64,000 bases of DNA from Tenrec ecaudatus (GCF_050624435.1 NC_134537.1:119959586-120023585), one strand, 5' to 3'; numbered from the stretch's first letter, positions 23,472-37,776 are shown. A program made the numbers and translations. Notes: generated by a model not told the origin, from the sequence alone.

Positions 23472-23692
23472 TCATTTTGCTACTGATTTAAAAGTCAAAA
23501 ATGTTTCTATATATTTCTTAAAGACAATTGAACTCAATAGAAAAGAAAATGCACCAACTAAAGCAAACCATACTCCAGGATCATCATAGTCAGTCACAGT
23601 AAATTGGTGTCCTAACTCAGGAACCAGTGGTAAGTAAGGTGAATTGCTACCATACAAGTCTGACACTTTATTTAAAGTAACAATCCATAGAC
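23472..23692 (-). CDS. Exon-like block with possible C-terminus, unrecognised
   Basis: On the minus strand a possible acceptor (ATTTCTAG|GTC at about 23692) opens a frame of about 73 codons ending in TGA near 23472. It starts LWIVTLNKVSDLYGS and has a hydrophobic segment VWFALVGAFSFLLSSIVF followed by KK, like a last transmembrane helix with a short tail. The polypyrimidine tract is weak and I do not recognise the protein. Its order relative to the block at 22.7 kb does not fit one simple transcript, because this one looks terminal yet lies upstream on the minus strand. Confidence 0.28.
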
Positions 23693-24704
23693 CTAGAAAT
23701 ATTTTTTATTTCAACCTATGTACAGCACTAACTCTTATTAATTTGGCTCTGAGAGATTGGGTAGGTAATCTGGCCCATTTAAAACTTTCCTTATAGAACC
23801 CTCAGGGCTAAGCACTACCTAGACATTTGCTGGTGTGATTTAAATAGGGTTGTACAGAGAAGTTAGAGCCTGGAAACATAATGGATGGACTCTAGCTACC
23901 ACCTATCTGATATCAGCACATAGTTTCAGATAGCGTCAGGGTCACTAAATCAGGCTGATTAATGGATGTAGGCAATTCAGAATCAGTGAGTTTTCAAACA
24001 CAATAAATCTCAGAGTAGAGCCGAGATCCAGCCAGCTCTTTTGAAAAAGACAGGGGAGCAAATATGTGTCCCAATGGAAACTGTGAAAAATATAATTATG
24101 TCAGACAAGTCTATGTCCACCAGGTACACATAGAGCAAACCTCCAAGACCACTAAAACAAATCAGAAATAACAACAAAAAGTCAGAAAATGGAACAAACT
24201 AATTTTAATGTTTTAATAAAGCAATTTGATTATCGTAGGTATTTATCTGTATTTTCCATTTTAAACATGTATTTAAAAAAATAAAGATGTACCAAATGCA
24301 AGTGTACGGATTTAACTATATATAATATATAATACTTATTATATGGTTACTCTGATTCCAAGGAACAGAATTTCCTTGGAGAATCTAAAAATCAAAAGAA
24401 TATATTTTTTTAACTTTATTTTTAAAATGAGTAAGTGAAAAACAGATTATGTTCTAAAAGGAAAAGAGCTGCACCTATTTTAATTCTGTGGAATGAAACT
24501 TTTCAGAGAGGTAATTTTTCCTCTGAAAAATGATATATCTAATGTTAAAAGAAAACTCATAGACACACACACATTCTGATTTCTTTTATGCTTATCATTG
24601 GTCTTTCCAAATGTTTTGATGATCACTTGATGAAAGGTCATCTTCAACTTTATTATGTTCAGAAAGTTGTTTGTTTGTTTGTTAAGTGAAGTCATCAAAT
24701 AAGT

Positions 24705-24952
24705 TCAAACTAATTGAGATTCTACGTACAACACACTGAACCAACCAAACACTGCCTGGACCTGTACCAGTTTCAAAACCGTTGCTAAAGGTGGGCCCAT
24801 TATTGTAGCCACCGTCAACCCACTCTACTGAGGGCCTTTCTCTTCTTCCCTGGCCCTCTACTGTACCAAGGGTGATGTCCTGCTCCAGAGATATACCCTT
24901 TCGGATAGCATGGCCGAAGCCTGTCATTCCTGCTTCTTGGAGACTCTATACT
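24705..24952 (-). mobile_element. RTE LINE 3'-end fragment
   Basis: 'aaacactgcctggacctgta', 'gggcccattattgtagccac', 'ccactctactgagggccttt' and 'ccctctactgtaccaagg' follow the reversed RTE 3' part in order. It is broken at about 24952 where LTR sequence begins. Confidence 0.65.
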
Positions 24953-24954
24953 GA

Positions 24955-25333
24955 CAAGGCTCATTCCCTCTAAGAAATGTCTGAGGAGAAGTCACATGAA
25001 GCTACCCTGAGGCAGTCAGTTTTGGAGCTGAAGGAACTATGTGGAGACCCCTGCCACCACTGAGATACTTACAACACCACTGGATCCACAAGACTTCCAA
25101 CCCACCGACCTGTGATTTCTTGTACTTGGCATCATTGCATGTGTTTTGTGAGTCTGAAGAGGACTTTATAGATTGGTATTGGCCATATTAGCTAATATTG
25201 GACTGGTGGACTTGATCTGGGCTGGGTTGAGATGTTTTATCAATGTCAATTGCTCTTGTATATAAACCTCTTTCTTATAAACATATGATTGCCTATGAAT
25301 TTGTTTCTGTCGTCTACCCAGACTAAAATACAC
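24955..25333 (+). mobile_element. ERVL-type LTR, 5'-truncated
   Basis: The 3' two thirds of an LTR of the family found at 48.0 and 50.2 kb: 'ggatccacaagacttccaac', 'gtgagtctgaagaggacttt', 'tatataaacctctttcttat' and the end 'cgtctacccagactaaaatac'. The U3 start is missing. Confidence 0.75.
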
Positions 25334-25334
25334 A

Positions 25335-25985
25335 TCTTCTGGATGAGAGAGACTATTAACACTAGATCATACATCGGGCCTTTACTCATGTACTACCTCA
25401 ACATAAGAACACTGTTATATTAACCCAGAATTCTGTGATGCTCACCTTCCCATCATGATCTCTGAAGACAAAATGGGTGCATAAGCAAATGTGGTGAAGA
25501 AAGCTGATGGTTCCCGGCTATCAAAACATATAGCATCTGAGGTCTTAAAAGCTTGAAGACAAACAAGCAGCCATCTAGCTGAAAGGCAACAAAGCCCACA
25601 TGGATGAAGCACACCAACCTGTGTGATCATGGGGTGTTGATGGGATCGGGTATCAGCATCAAAGACCCAGAACAAAAAATAACATATTGATATGAATGAG
25701 GGGGAGGGCAGAATGGAGACCCAAAGCCCATTTTTTATCAATTGACTATTCCCTCACATAAGGGTCACAAGGAAGAGGCAGCCCAGTCAGTATGCAGGAT
25801 AGCACTGACAAAACATATAATTTTCCTCTAGTTCTTTAATGCTTCCACCACAAATCCCTACTATCATGACCCTAATTCTTCCTTTACAAATCTGGTTAGA
25901 CCAGAGCATGTACACTGGTATAGATAAGAGCTCACAGAAACGTGATTGGTGGCAGATCAATATACCAAAGTTACAGATGGAATCA
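25335..25985 (+). mobile_element. L1 3'UTR fragment
   Basis: It follows the same order as the young L1 copy at 44.9-45.5 kb: 'ggcctttactcatgtactac', 'gtgatgctcaccttccca', 'gaggtcttaaaagcttgaag', 'tgtgtgatcatggggtgttg' and 'gaccagagcatgtacactgg'. The start of the LINE is missing. Confidence 0.75.
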
Positions 25986-26317
25986 GAGAAACAGAAACTG
26001 GATCATGATTGAGACATAAACATTATGCTAGACAGAAGAGCATACAAAATTGGTCTGGGGCCCTCTGACCAAGGAAATCAGGGCCTTTGCATGACTATTC
26101 CACTCCAGCATGGGCCTCTCCATCAAGGACATGCTCAGGGAAGCCCTTACAGGAAACTGCCCCTCACTGGGCTGACTATGGTGTGGACATAATTCTCTTT
26201 CCAATCACTGCTTGAGGGAAAGATTATTCATATCCCAGGTTAATGGTCAGAAGGCATTAAATTAAGCCTTAATCCATAATACATTTTAGGCTTTTACTAT
26301 CATACATAAAAAAACAA

Positions 26318-26514
26318 GACCAAATTCACTGCTATCTGGTCAATACAGACTCCTAGTGACCCTTTAGGACAGGATAGAACTGCCCCTGTGAGTTTTTGAC
26401 ACTGTAGCTCTTTACAGGAATAGAAAGCCTTGTCTTTCGCTCTTGAAGTGGCTGGTGGGCTCAATCTACTGGTTTTGCAGTTCCCAATGGATAACCAGTG
26501 TGCCGCAAGGCTCC
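26318..26514 (-). repeat. AfroSINE
   Basis: Reverse copy with 'cctttaggacaggatagaac', 'aatagaaagccttgtctttc' and the head 'agtgtgccgcaaggctcctg'. Confidence 0.75.
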
Positions 26515-26519
26515 TGAGC

Positions 26520-28186
26520 CTTCTGCAAACCTGATGCTCAGAGTTTAAGTTCTAACACAATCCCCTTCTCTGACCAATGAGTTTATTGTTAACAAGCCTT
26601 TGATCACACAGGCTGTCATGTTTCTTTCTTGCAGAATTAGCGGACACCTCACTTAGATGTCCACTTGCATTGCTTACAAAAAGTATGAGTGCTAAATACC
26701 GCGCAACAATTTAAATCTCGCAAAATCAAAGACAATACAAAAATAGCAAATATATAATAGTCTTAACTTGCCAATTATTGGTCAACCTCAAAAGGAATAG
26801 AGTCTAACGAAGTCCAATGACTTCAAAGTCCATGACCTTGAGATTGCCATTGTCTGCTACTTCTCACACTAGGATGTATGAGCTTTAAATCCAAAGGAAT
26901 GTTTCTGATCCTTTAATCTATATCAGGTGTGTTTAAGGTAAAGTCCTGTTCATTTAGCACGGTTTCCTAATTCAATTCTTCTGATGTGACATATGAGAAT
27001 GCTGTACATCTCACAAAGATAAAAATAATAAATCTACCTAGCCTAGAGTATGAGATCCAAATCCCCAAAGGCAGAAAAGAAATTTGGTTTAGCAATGTCA
27101 CAGAGAACAGATTCTCCCATTGGGGGGTCTATAGAGGTAATGTTAAGCATGTTCCACAAAGGAAGATGAGCCCTCCCCTAATTTATTCACTAAAAGAAAC
27201 AAATTCATCTTATCAGAGACAGAAAGCTCTCTATTTTGTTCATGATTTTCCATTTAGAGTCACCTAACATCATTGTTGGGCTATCTGATATAACAGTGGG
27301 ACAACACTACCAGTCAGGAACTATTCAGCTCTCTCCCACATCCCCTGAAAGAATAACTGACCCCAGGTGAAGGGAAGCCTCTTCTTAAAATGTAGTTTGT
27401 AGAATACGCACACAAGGGAATGATAAATGGATTATTTCCATTATACAAACACATCAAAACATTGCCTGGGAGAAGAAATCAAATGATTACTGATCTACCC
27501 TAAACACAAATCAACTGGTCTGAACTTGCTATTCTATGGAGTCTGTTTCTTTAGACAGACTAGATTCTTCAATAGAGGACAATGTTCAGAGAATGGCGAT
27601 GCACTAGTTTCTCTTGACCACTGTTCAAGTTCAAAATGGCTTTTAGGCAAATGTTTGTTTTGTTCCCTTAATATCCCAAAACATCTAGGGTTAAATTATG
27701 TGTGCATTATTATTCCAACTTCTACAAAAACCAGAGATAAAGTTAGAATAGGAATAGTAACATCACTTTTAGGCCAGATGTCTGAAAATACTATCTAAGG
27801 CAGAACACGGAGTAGCAGGAGGTGTTTCTCCACATCTAAAGAGCATCAGTAGTACCTCATTTCTGTGAACTCCTCAGTTGCAGATGAATAAGGACATTGA
27901 AATGTTCATCCTTGAACAAGCAAAACTATGTCTTTGAACCTTAGCAGAAAACCTAATTGCTATTTTATTGTGTAACCCATAGTTTAAATCACATTAGCTT
28001 TTTTCTAGTCATGATTTTCATGAAGTTGTTAAGATGGGTAATAGAAGCTTTCAGCTCAAGAATCATGATATTTTAAACTCATAAGTTTAAAAATTTGGAA
28101 TAAATAAGGAGATGGGTTACTTATATAAAGTGAATACTCTTAAAACAACTATAATATTCTCACATACAGAATTTAGAGAGACATTT
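26520..28186. other. Unannotated interval
   Basis: No gene or repeat recognised. The open frames at 26986-27267 and 27526-27798 (90-93 codons) have no features that I can relate to a protein family. Confidence 0.5.
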
Positions 28187-28194
28187 CTCTAAAT

Positions 28195-28386
28195 CAGTCG
28201 CTCTCAACCTTCCTAATGCCACGACTCTTTAATGCAGTTCCTCATGTTGTGGTAACCCCCAAACTTAAAATTATTTTCATTGCTACTTCATATCTGCAAT
28301 ATTGCTACTGTTATGAATCAGGTGACTCCTGTGAAAGGGTCGTTCAACCCCCAAACGGGTCACGACCCACAGGCTCAGAACCGCTA
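28195..28386 (+). mobile_element. SPIN-type hAT MITE, second copy
   Basis: A 192 bp element that starts CAGTCGCTCTCAACCTTCC and ends GGCTCAGAACCGCTA, in the same orientation and with the same internal deletion structure as the copy at 19.9 kb. The flanks CTCTAAAT (28187-28194) and CTCAATGT (28387-28394) are a degraded or doubtful 8 bp duplication. It has lost some CpG sites relative to the family. Confidence 0.85.
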
Positions 28387-28399
28387 CTCAATGTTTACA

Positions 28400-30312
<1,913 letters not shown>

Positions 30313-30593
30313 ATTTGGTTTTCATGGAAAGTCAAAAATGATGAAGTATACTGAGTAGCTCAGTGATAGAATTTAAAACACAAAAATACATGCTTAAAAT
30401 CTAAAATGACCTGGATTATTGTTAAAATCTTCAACTTTATTGGCAGTTTTTTTTTTACAATCACTTTTTCCCTAGATAAACACACTTTGAAAAACAAAAC
30501 AAAAAATACCTTTACCATCCTTCACATTCTGGTACAATTCAGACACAGAGTTTTAAAATAAAACTTTCTTCTTCCCACTTAAAAAATAAATCC

Positions 30594-30790
30594 CAAACTG
30601 ACTGCTGTTGAGTCATTCACAGCAACTCACAATGGCTGTAAGAACTGGATAGAACTGCCTGGAGGTGTCTGAGGCTGGAAATCTTTACATTGTGAGAAGC
30701 TGCACCTTGCTCCTGCAGAATGACTGCTGAATGGAATTCCTGACCTTGGGATAAGCAACACAAACCATAGGCTTAGTGTGGTCCAGAGTT
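30594..30790 (-). repeat. AfroSINE, diverged
   Basis: 'actggatagaactgcctgga', 'ctgaggctggaaatctttac' and 'gcaccttgctcctgcagaat' follow the reversed SINE order with many substitutions. Confidence 0.55.
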
Positions 30791-30907
30791 CTTTGAAGTA
30801 TAGAATTGCTTCCTTAACTGAGCACTACTTTCCATTATTTTTCTAGGTCTCAGAAAGAACCCTCTACACCATCAGAGATCCTATATAAATACACACACAT
30901 ATAACAT

Positions 30908-31094
30908 AAATAAACAAAACTTGCAGCCATAGAGTCAGTGCTGATTCAAACGACCCCTGTGGATTTCTGGGACTGTAAGCATTTATAGGAGTAGAAAGCC
31001 TCGTCTTTCTCCTCCGGAGCTGCTGATGGCTTTGAACTGCTGACCACACAAATTACAGCTCAACATGTTACCTTTACACCACCAGGGCTCCTAT
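30908..31094 (-). repeat. AfroSINE
   Basis: Reverse copy with 'acccctgtggatttctggga', 'agtagaaagcctcgtctttc' and the head 'tttacaccaccagggctcct'. It is well preserved. Confidence 0.8.
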
Positions 31095-31702
31095 ATTTTA
31101 ATTATACATATTTGCACCCCCATTGCACATGTGCAAAACAACATGGTATGAGAGTCCCCCCCAAAAAAACAGAAATTATCTCCTTTAAAGCTAGAGCAAA
31201 ATACAAATTTTCAGAAGATTCATGTAAAACTTGGACATTAAAGGCAAACAGGACAGAAAAGAGCAATTGATAGCTGGGAATAGACATGACAAGACTTGGC
31301 AACGTTTCTGAAAGCCCTAAAACATTGGTTTGTAATGCCAAGAGTACTAACCTTTGCAGAATCTTTGAGGGTCCATGGGACTGTGGGGTCGAACACCTTT
31401 CTCTGGTACATATTTCTTTGAACCCACATCCATCCGCCCAGGTTTTACTACCAGGAAGGACAAATTTAGAATTATTATGAACAACATTGTCTTTTTAGGG
31501 TATGAAAAGAGACCACAAGTATCAGATAAAGTTCCAGGAAAGCATAAATTAAGCCTTAAACAGGATGAAGACAAACACATACCATCTAGATGAGGGAGAC
31601 CATGAGTACAAGGTCATCATGGTATATGAATATTTGCTGAGATTGTGAAACTTAAAAAAAATGGGAAGGCAAAGGAAATTGTCTCAAAAGCATGATTGTC
31701 AG

Positions 31703-32015
31703 CAAGATCACAGGCCAGTGGGTGGACACTCTTGTGGAGCCAGTGGTGATGGAAACATCTCAGCACTGGCATCTCAGCACTGGCATGGGTCTCCACGTGA
31801 CTACTCCAGTTCCAGGGCTCTGGTTCCATCAGTGTAGCTCCATGTGTCTTGTCAGCAGGAAAACCAAGCAGAGTGTGGATCTGGCCTCCAATGAGCTATT
31901 TTCCCTCTGTATGCCTCCAAATGAGGTCATCAAGCTGTGACCTGATTGATAGTCTAAACTCCACCCCTTCACTCTTAATAGTCTCAAGTTGACATCAGAT
32001 TATGTAACTACCACA
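31703..32015 (-). mobile_element. ERVL-type LTR, 3'-truncated
   Basis: Read on plus: 'gatcacaggccagtgggtgg', 'ggtctccacgtgactactcc', 'atgcctccaaatgaggtcat' and the end 'attatgtaactaccaca'. The part equivalent to the LTR 3' end is missing. A 14 bp segment 'catctcagcactgg' is duplicated in tandem inside. It is the same subfamily as the LTRs of the provirus at 18.9 kb. Confidence 0.75.
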
Positions 32016-32027
32016 CCAGGTGCTCAG

Positions 32028-33320
32028 AATGCAAGATCTAATGTAGACTTTATGCAGCGAATTTGCCTGGCGCAAACATTTTTTGACTTCTTGACTGTTG
32101 TTCCTATAAATGTTAATTGTGCATCTAAGTAAAATAATATTCTTGGCACGTTAATCTTTTCTTCACTTATCATGATATTATCTAATTGCCAAATTTTGAC
32201 CATTTTTGTTTTCTTTATATTCACACTGAAGACTGCAAATTTGAATTTTCCTAAGCAAGCATTACAAGGCCTGTTGGCTTTCCACAAACAAGGCTCTGTG
32301 ACAGCAGCATAACGGAGGTTGTTAATGAGTATTCCTTCAATCCTGATGCCTTATTCTTCCTATAATTCAGTTATTTTTGATTACTTGCTTATCATAAAGA
32401 TTGAGGAAGTTTGGTAGAAGGTGCACGTCTTTCTTCATCTTAAAGTATGCGGCATTCCCTGTATGTCTGAATGACTGATGTTTGGTCTATGTATAGACTC
32501 CCATAAGCACAATTATATGTTCTGGAATTAATTCTTTGCGATGCTATTCTTGATTTGTTACACTCTACTCAGTTGCATATCTTTGCAAAGTCAATAAAGC
32601 AAAAGTAAACATCTTTCTGGCATTCTCTGTATTCAGTCAAGGTGCATTGATGTCAACAATGATCTCTCTCAATTTACATCCTCAGTCTTACTTGACTGCC
32701 TGGAGGTTCCCTGTTGATGTACTGCTGCAAATGTTTTGAATTATTTTCAAGAAAGTTTTACTTGCATGTGATATTATAGATTGTGTTCAGTTATTTATGC
32801 ATTCTGTTGGGTCACCTTTCTTGGGAAAAAGCACAAATATAACATTGTTGCAACTCATTGAACTGCCTTGCCAAGTGTTGGCATTGGTGAGTGAGTGCTG
32901 CCAGTGCTGCCCATGTTCGCTGAAACCTTTTCATTGGTATTCATTACTCTCTGGAGGCTTGCATTTGACGAATGACTTCAGTTCTCCTTGGATTGTTTCT
33001 TTTAATATTATCAGTTCTTGAACACTTACTACTGATTGATATGATTGAATATTGACCAGTTGTTTGGGATACAGTGACTTTTTAATCCTTCCATCTATTT
33101 TAGAAACTTCATTGTTCAACACTTCACCCATAATCCTTCAGCACTGAAATTCTAGGTTTGAACTTTTTCTTAAAAATTTTTTTCAGTTTGAAAAATATTG
33201 AGCATGTTGTGTCCTTTTGGTAATTCTTACTCCAGGCTTTTGAACATTTCATTATAATATTTCACTTAGTTTGCACAAGCTGCCTTTTGAAGTTCCAACT
33301 AGTGCACCATAAACAGTGAT
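32028..33320 (-). mobile_element. RTE/BovB-type LINE fragment
   Basis: Minus-strand RT region: 'acttcttgactgttgttcct', 'cacttatcatgatattatct', 'aaagtcaataaagcaaaagt', 'ggttccctgttgatgtactg' and 'gggtcacctttcttgggaaa'. It then continues towards the linker between endonuclease and RT ('gaacatttcattataatatt'). The coding frame is destroyed. Confidence 0.75.
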
Positions 33321-33324
33321 GTGA

Positions 33325-36300
33325 TTTTTGTCTTATTGCCTAAAGGATATTCATCTACTTAGTAAGCCAGTATTCAATATCTAGAAATGTTTGGGAAAAT
33401 GTGTTCATACACAAAACAGAAAGTCTTGCCTCTGTCTAGTCTCTAGCCCCTCCCCCTTCTGTATTGCTGTTCTTTTGGTGGGGTTGGAGTTGAGAGATTT
33501 CTGAGGTCTCCACAGATAAATAGAATAAATAAATAAGATGATTTTTTTTAATCCAAAAGGGTTTTCTATTTTAAAGCCAGAACAGCTGAAATCCTTTCAG
33601 TAACCTTTTGGGAAAGAATAGTTGTCAGTAATGTGACAGGGATTGTTGTTGGGGACACATATCTGAGACATGGACACTATCAAAGAAGGTGACAACAAAA
33701 TGACACTAGAGTTCTAACACCAGTATCCATGGAGACGGTGCAAAGGTAGCAGCAATTGTGTAAAGTGGTTGCTAGTGAATAGATCTGGTGAGAAGTGGAG
33801 CCTGTGTTTAAGCACAGAGCAATCTGATTTCAAGGAAGTGTTTTCTTATTCTGTGTCCCCAGACATTCTCAAGGAAAGGATGCTGCTTCCTTATGGCAGA
33901 CACAACATACTTTCATTAGAAGCCATATTTCAACATAAAGCAGTATGTTGGAAAATTACATTTAAAAATCAAGCTAGAGGGGGTAAAATATATCTGTATG
34001 TTTATATCCCCTTATTCCTTTTCCCTATTAAAATAATTGGAAGACACAAGAGCAGTCAAAGAAAACTAGAGACAGCTCCGTTGCTGGCCTCAGCTCCGGG
34101 AGCTGCAGGGAATGTTCTAAGGCCATGGCCAAGATAGATAGAGGTCATCCTCCTCAGAATGACTTCAGCGCCTTCCAGGGTGGGCTGATCATGAGTGTGC
34201 AGAAGAGATTACAAACTCTTCAGCAAGCAAACAGTTGCGGGTTTGTAGCCAGACAATTTACATTTGAATTACCCAAACTGGACAAAGTGATTACAAAGGG
34301 AAATAAGAAGAAAACATGCTGTAGAGTTAATAACCTTAACTTGGGATTACCCCTACCCCAAAGCGAGGCTGAGCAGGTAGAAGGAGGAGGACAGCAGGGA
34401 GAGTAGCATCTATAGCGTACACCTCAGGAACATCGTTTATAATTCAATTAATTGAAAGTGATAAAATGGTGTCATAAATGAATGCTTCTGAAAGAAACAA
34501 GGAACTTGTAATGGGTATACCTTGAAATCCAAGAGGTGCCAATATAATAAATTTATAAGGTTAGGAGAAAAGTGTTCAGGAGTACTATAACCAAACACAT
34601 ATTTTCTTTCTCTTTGAAGGACTTTGTTCTACACTATAATACCTGTGAAACCTTATATTTACCAATTGAAATATAAATGTTAGTTCCATATTGATTTGGT
34701 GAAAAATACACAAGTTAAATCTTCCAAATGTAGAGTTCAATGTTAACATTTGGTTTCTACTAAAATAAAGTGATCACTAAGCTGATATCTGACAACATCT
34801 AACATTTCCTTTTGGCATACACACAATAAAAGTAGTAAGTAATAAAATTGTTAGAGTTTCTAGAAAAAGAATGGGGGGGGAAGAGAAACTCTTACATGAA
34901 GTTTCATTTAAATGCTCCTGATCAAAGTTCCCATGTTATCTGAAATACCTTATGAAGTCAACTAAAAAGAAAATAAAGCAGGTAAAACTGCCTAAGCCCC
35001 AAAGGACAACCATGAAGGAGAGAGGCAATATTAGTTAAGTAAGAAGTTGAACATTTGGGGTAAGTGGAAAGCATACCAGACTAGGGGTAATAGACTTAAT
35101 GGAATAAACAAAACTTCCCATTTAAATGTCAACAGAGAAAAAATATGATCCACTCAGAGAATCTAAGAAAATTTAACTTGCAGACATCTGTTATATCAGA
35201 AGGTATAAGGCTAAAAATTTAGGAAATGGGTTGAAAGTCATTATATGGAGGAGTCATATCTTCAAGTCTCTAGGCAAGAATACCAAAGTCTCTCAAAAAT
35301 AATAAAAACAACAACTGAACAAAAAATATATCTCATACTCAAAACTAGGAACCCTAGTGGATTAGAAGTACTGAGCTAAAATGGAAAAATTAAGTGATAT
35401 AAGTCTTCTAAAAGGTAGAACACTAGTTCCTTTCCCTGCTGGACTCTCATAAGGCTGCACTCAGAGACGGCCTCCAGCCAGAGGATGCTTCTCTAAACAC
35501 TGCAGTGGGAAGATGTCCAGTAAAAACAATTTCCTCCATTTAGGAACTCACTTGCCAACAAGATCACCCACATACCAAACTTCCAAGAATATTCTAATGC
35601 ATGTACTTAAGTATGAATGGAGCCCCATTTGAGATAAATTTTCATTCTGCAATAAAATCAATCACATTGACTAAAGAAACATTATAGGATGAGAGATATT
35701 GCAAAAACAAATTATATTAACTTTGAAACCTATTTCTAATATGCTTGAAGATACAACAAAACATACAACACAATAATACAAATATTAAGTTAAGGAAATA
35801 TCATTTAGTAATGTATACATTGTGTATTTATAAAGAAAATCAAGAGAGGCTTAAAGAAACTCAGAAAGGTTGCTTGCCAGTGGACAAGGTGGATATCCCT
35901 TCTCCCTGGCCCGGAGTTGGTTATAGAAACACGGGCCATTTATTTTGTCATTAACTCACAACAAAAAACACAGGCACCTGTGAAATGATCATTTCACTAA
36001 ACCAAAGGAAGAACTGACATAAACAAAAGGAAGCAACCCTAAGAGAGCAGAAGATGATGACGCTGAAAAGAAATTTTAAGAAATGGTGAAAAATATGAAT
36101 AACCTTACAAATGGTGACAAAATTGGGATAGAATAAGGGAATATAGGAGCTGTTGGAAACATAGTAAAGGGCATTGAAAATTGAGATGCGAGTAATATTA
36201 AAAAAATGGAAAATAAGGGGAGAAAAGAATGACAGGAAAAAATGAGAAATATATGTTTATCAGGAAAAATATAAAGCCTATATATATCCCATCTTCAAGA

Positions 36301-36570
36301 AAATAAATAGGGAACAAAACAAATTTTTAAAATACAGTGAACTAAAAAGTTAGAGACGAAAAGAATACCTGAATAAAATATTAAGATAGGCATCTTATCT
36401 TTGGGGAAATTTTATCTTTGCTATTTCACACCATGGATTAGGAACAGTAACAGACTTATCCATGCTTTGGGATGCTGAAGTGGCCCCACTAGTGTTAAGA
36501 CTAGCCAGGCTGGAGAGCCAAGTTAAGAAGCCCATATTTGTGAGTTTATTTCTCTAGAACCACTCCTGTA
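33325..36570. other. Unannotated interval
   Basis: Over 3 kb without a recognised repeat or gene. Two overlapping plus-strand frames (33769-34137, 122 codons; 34125-34406, 93 codons) are the longest open stretches. The second has some balanced composition, but neither shows motifs, a convincing start or splice context that I can interpret. Confidence 0.45.
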
Positions 36571-36576
36571 CCAAAA

Positions 36577-36965
36577 TGTGTTAGACAGGGTTCTCAAGAG
36601 AGCTAAAACCAGGTTGCTGATAATTATATATATTTATAATTATATATATATATATATCACAAGAAATGAACAGTTAAATTATAAACAGATAGATATATAA
36701 TACATGAAATGAACAGTTAAGTTATAAACAGATTGATATGTAATACAAGAAATGAACAGTTAAATTATAAAGGAGTACAAATGGCTAGTGCGACTCACTT
36801 CTGTGAGAGAGTTGTGAGACACTGGCTGTCCTTCCAGTCTTGAGGGCCATCCAGTAGTCCTCTGTAGAGAGAGCTAGGCTATCTCAGCACAGGAAATAAA
36901 CAGCCAGGCTGGTCACCAAGTGTCAGCCAGGTCACCAACTATCAGTCCTCAGCTCCTGAGATGTA
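36577..36965 (-). mobile_element. LTR-like arm, inverted relative to gag
   Basis: It begins TGTGTTAGACAGGGTTCT on the plus strand, which is the reverse of an ERVL/MaLR LTR 3' end, and runs to the start of the gag-like frame. It includes an (AT)n run and a 43 bp tandem repeat. The LTR 5' terminus is not obvious. Confidence 0.5.
36659..36771 (+). repeat. 43 bp minisatellite, about 2.6 copies
   Basis: Units starting 'acaagaaatgaacagttaaa' at 36659, 36702 and 36745, nearly identical, the last one partial. Confidence 0.92.
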
Positions 36966-36966
36966 A

Positions 36967-37735
36967 ATTTCAGTAGATGAGGTGCTAGTTAAAGGAGAGG
37001 CTCTGAGTGATTGTATGCTTGATATTTTCCCGGAGTTTTATAAGGATGACAAGTATAAGGAAGCTGGTTGGTTGGTCCTTCTTACAATGGAAAGCGTGAT
37101 TAAGAAGAGGGATGATCTCAGAGCCTCAAAAGCGCGCCTCAGGTGCAGACTAATGGATTTGAAAACTTCCATCTGTGCTACAAAGGACAGCCTTCTCTCT
37201 AGTAAAACAGCTGACATTGCTGAGAACCAGGTCCAGAGTCTCATTATAGGAGTGGCTGAATTACAAAGGCAGCTGAATTGCAGATCTAGAGCAGTGTCTG
37301 AAACCAAAGTGAGGACTTTGATTGGGAAAATTTGGGACCCTGAAACATGGGATGGGAACATATGGGCTGATGATACAGAAGAGGAGGATATTGAGCCCTT
37401 AGATACAATTGACTCACCCCAGTCAATATATCCACCCCTCCCAGCTGAAAGTATTAATTCACAATCCACACCTGAGCAGATTAGCCAAACTATTCAAGTT
37501 GATATGCCAGGTGGGACTGCATCAGTAGCATTGCCTGAGGAAGATACCTTACAAGATATTGTTGAGAGCACCCAGGAAACACCCTCACCACCCATTATTT
37601 CCACTAGACCTGTCACTAAAATTAAGTCTCAGAAAGCTCCTAAAGGTGAGGTTGAGATGATTACCCAAGAAGAAGCACGCTATACTCATAAAGATCTGCT
37701 TGAGTTTTCAAATACGTACAAGCAGAAGCCAGCAA
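36967..37735 (+). pseudogene. ERV-L gag fragment with a long open frame
   Basis: The frame is open from 36967 to a stop at 37837-37839, about 280 codons if read from GTG 36982 (the first ATG is at about 37015). The N-terminal half is a charged, Leu-rich probable coiled coil. An acidic, Pro/Ser-rich linker follows ('TEEEDIEPLD'). Near the end EARYTHKDLLEFSNTYKQKP is the conserved start of the ERV-L capsid region. After that residue the sequence passes into LTR-end sequence, so most of capsid, nucleocapsid and pol are absent. The product could not act as a full Gag. No start codon lies at the usual position. The open frame may be chance survival or retention. Confidence 0.75.
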
Positions 37736-37776
37736 CCTGGTTTTATCTCTCTAGAGAACCCTGTCTAACTAACACA
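37726..37776 (+). mobile_element. LTR 3' end joined to gag
   Basis: 'agcaacctggttttatctct' through 'ctaactaacaca' is the plus-oriented 3' end of an LTR. It is an inverted match, over about 45 bases, to the left arm starting at 36577. The rest of this LTR is missing. Confidence 0.6.

Noticed and set aside
37038..37469. 143-codon minus-strand frame
   Set aside because: Antisense shadow of the ERV-L gag frame.
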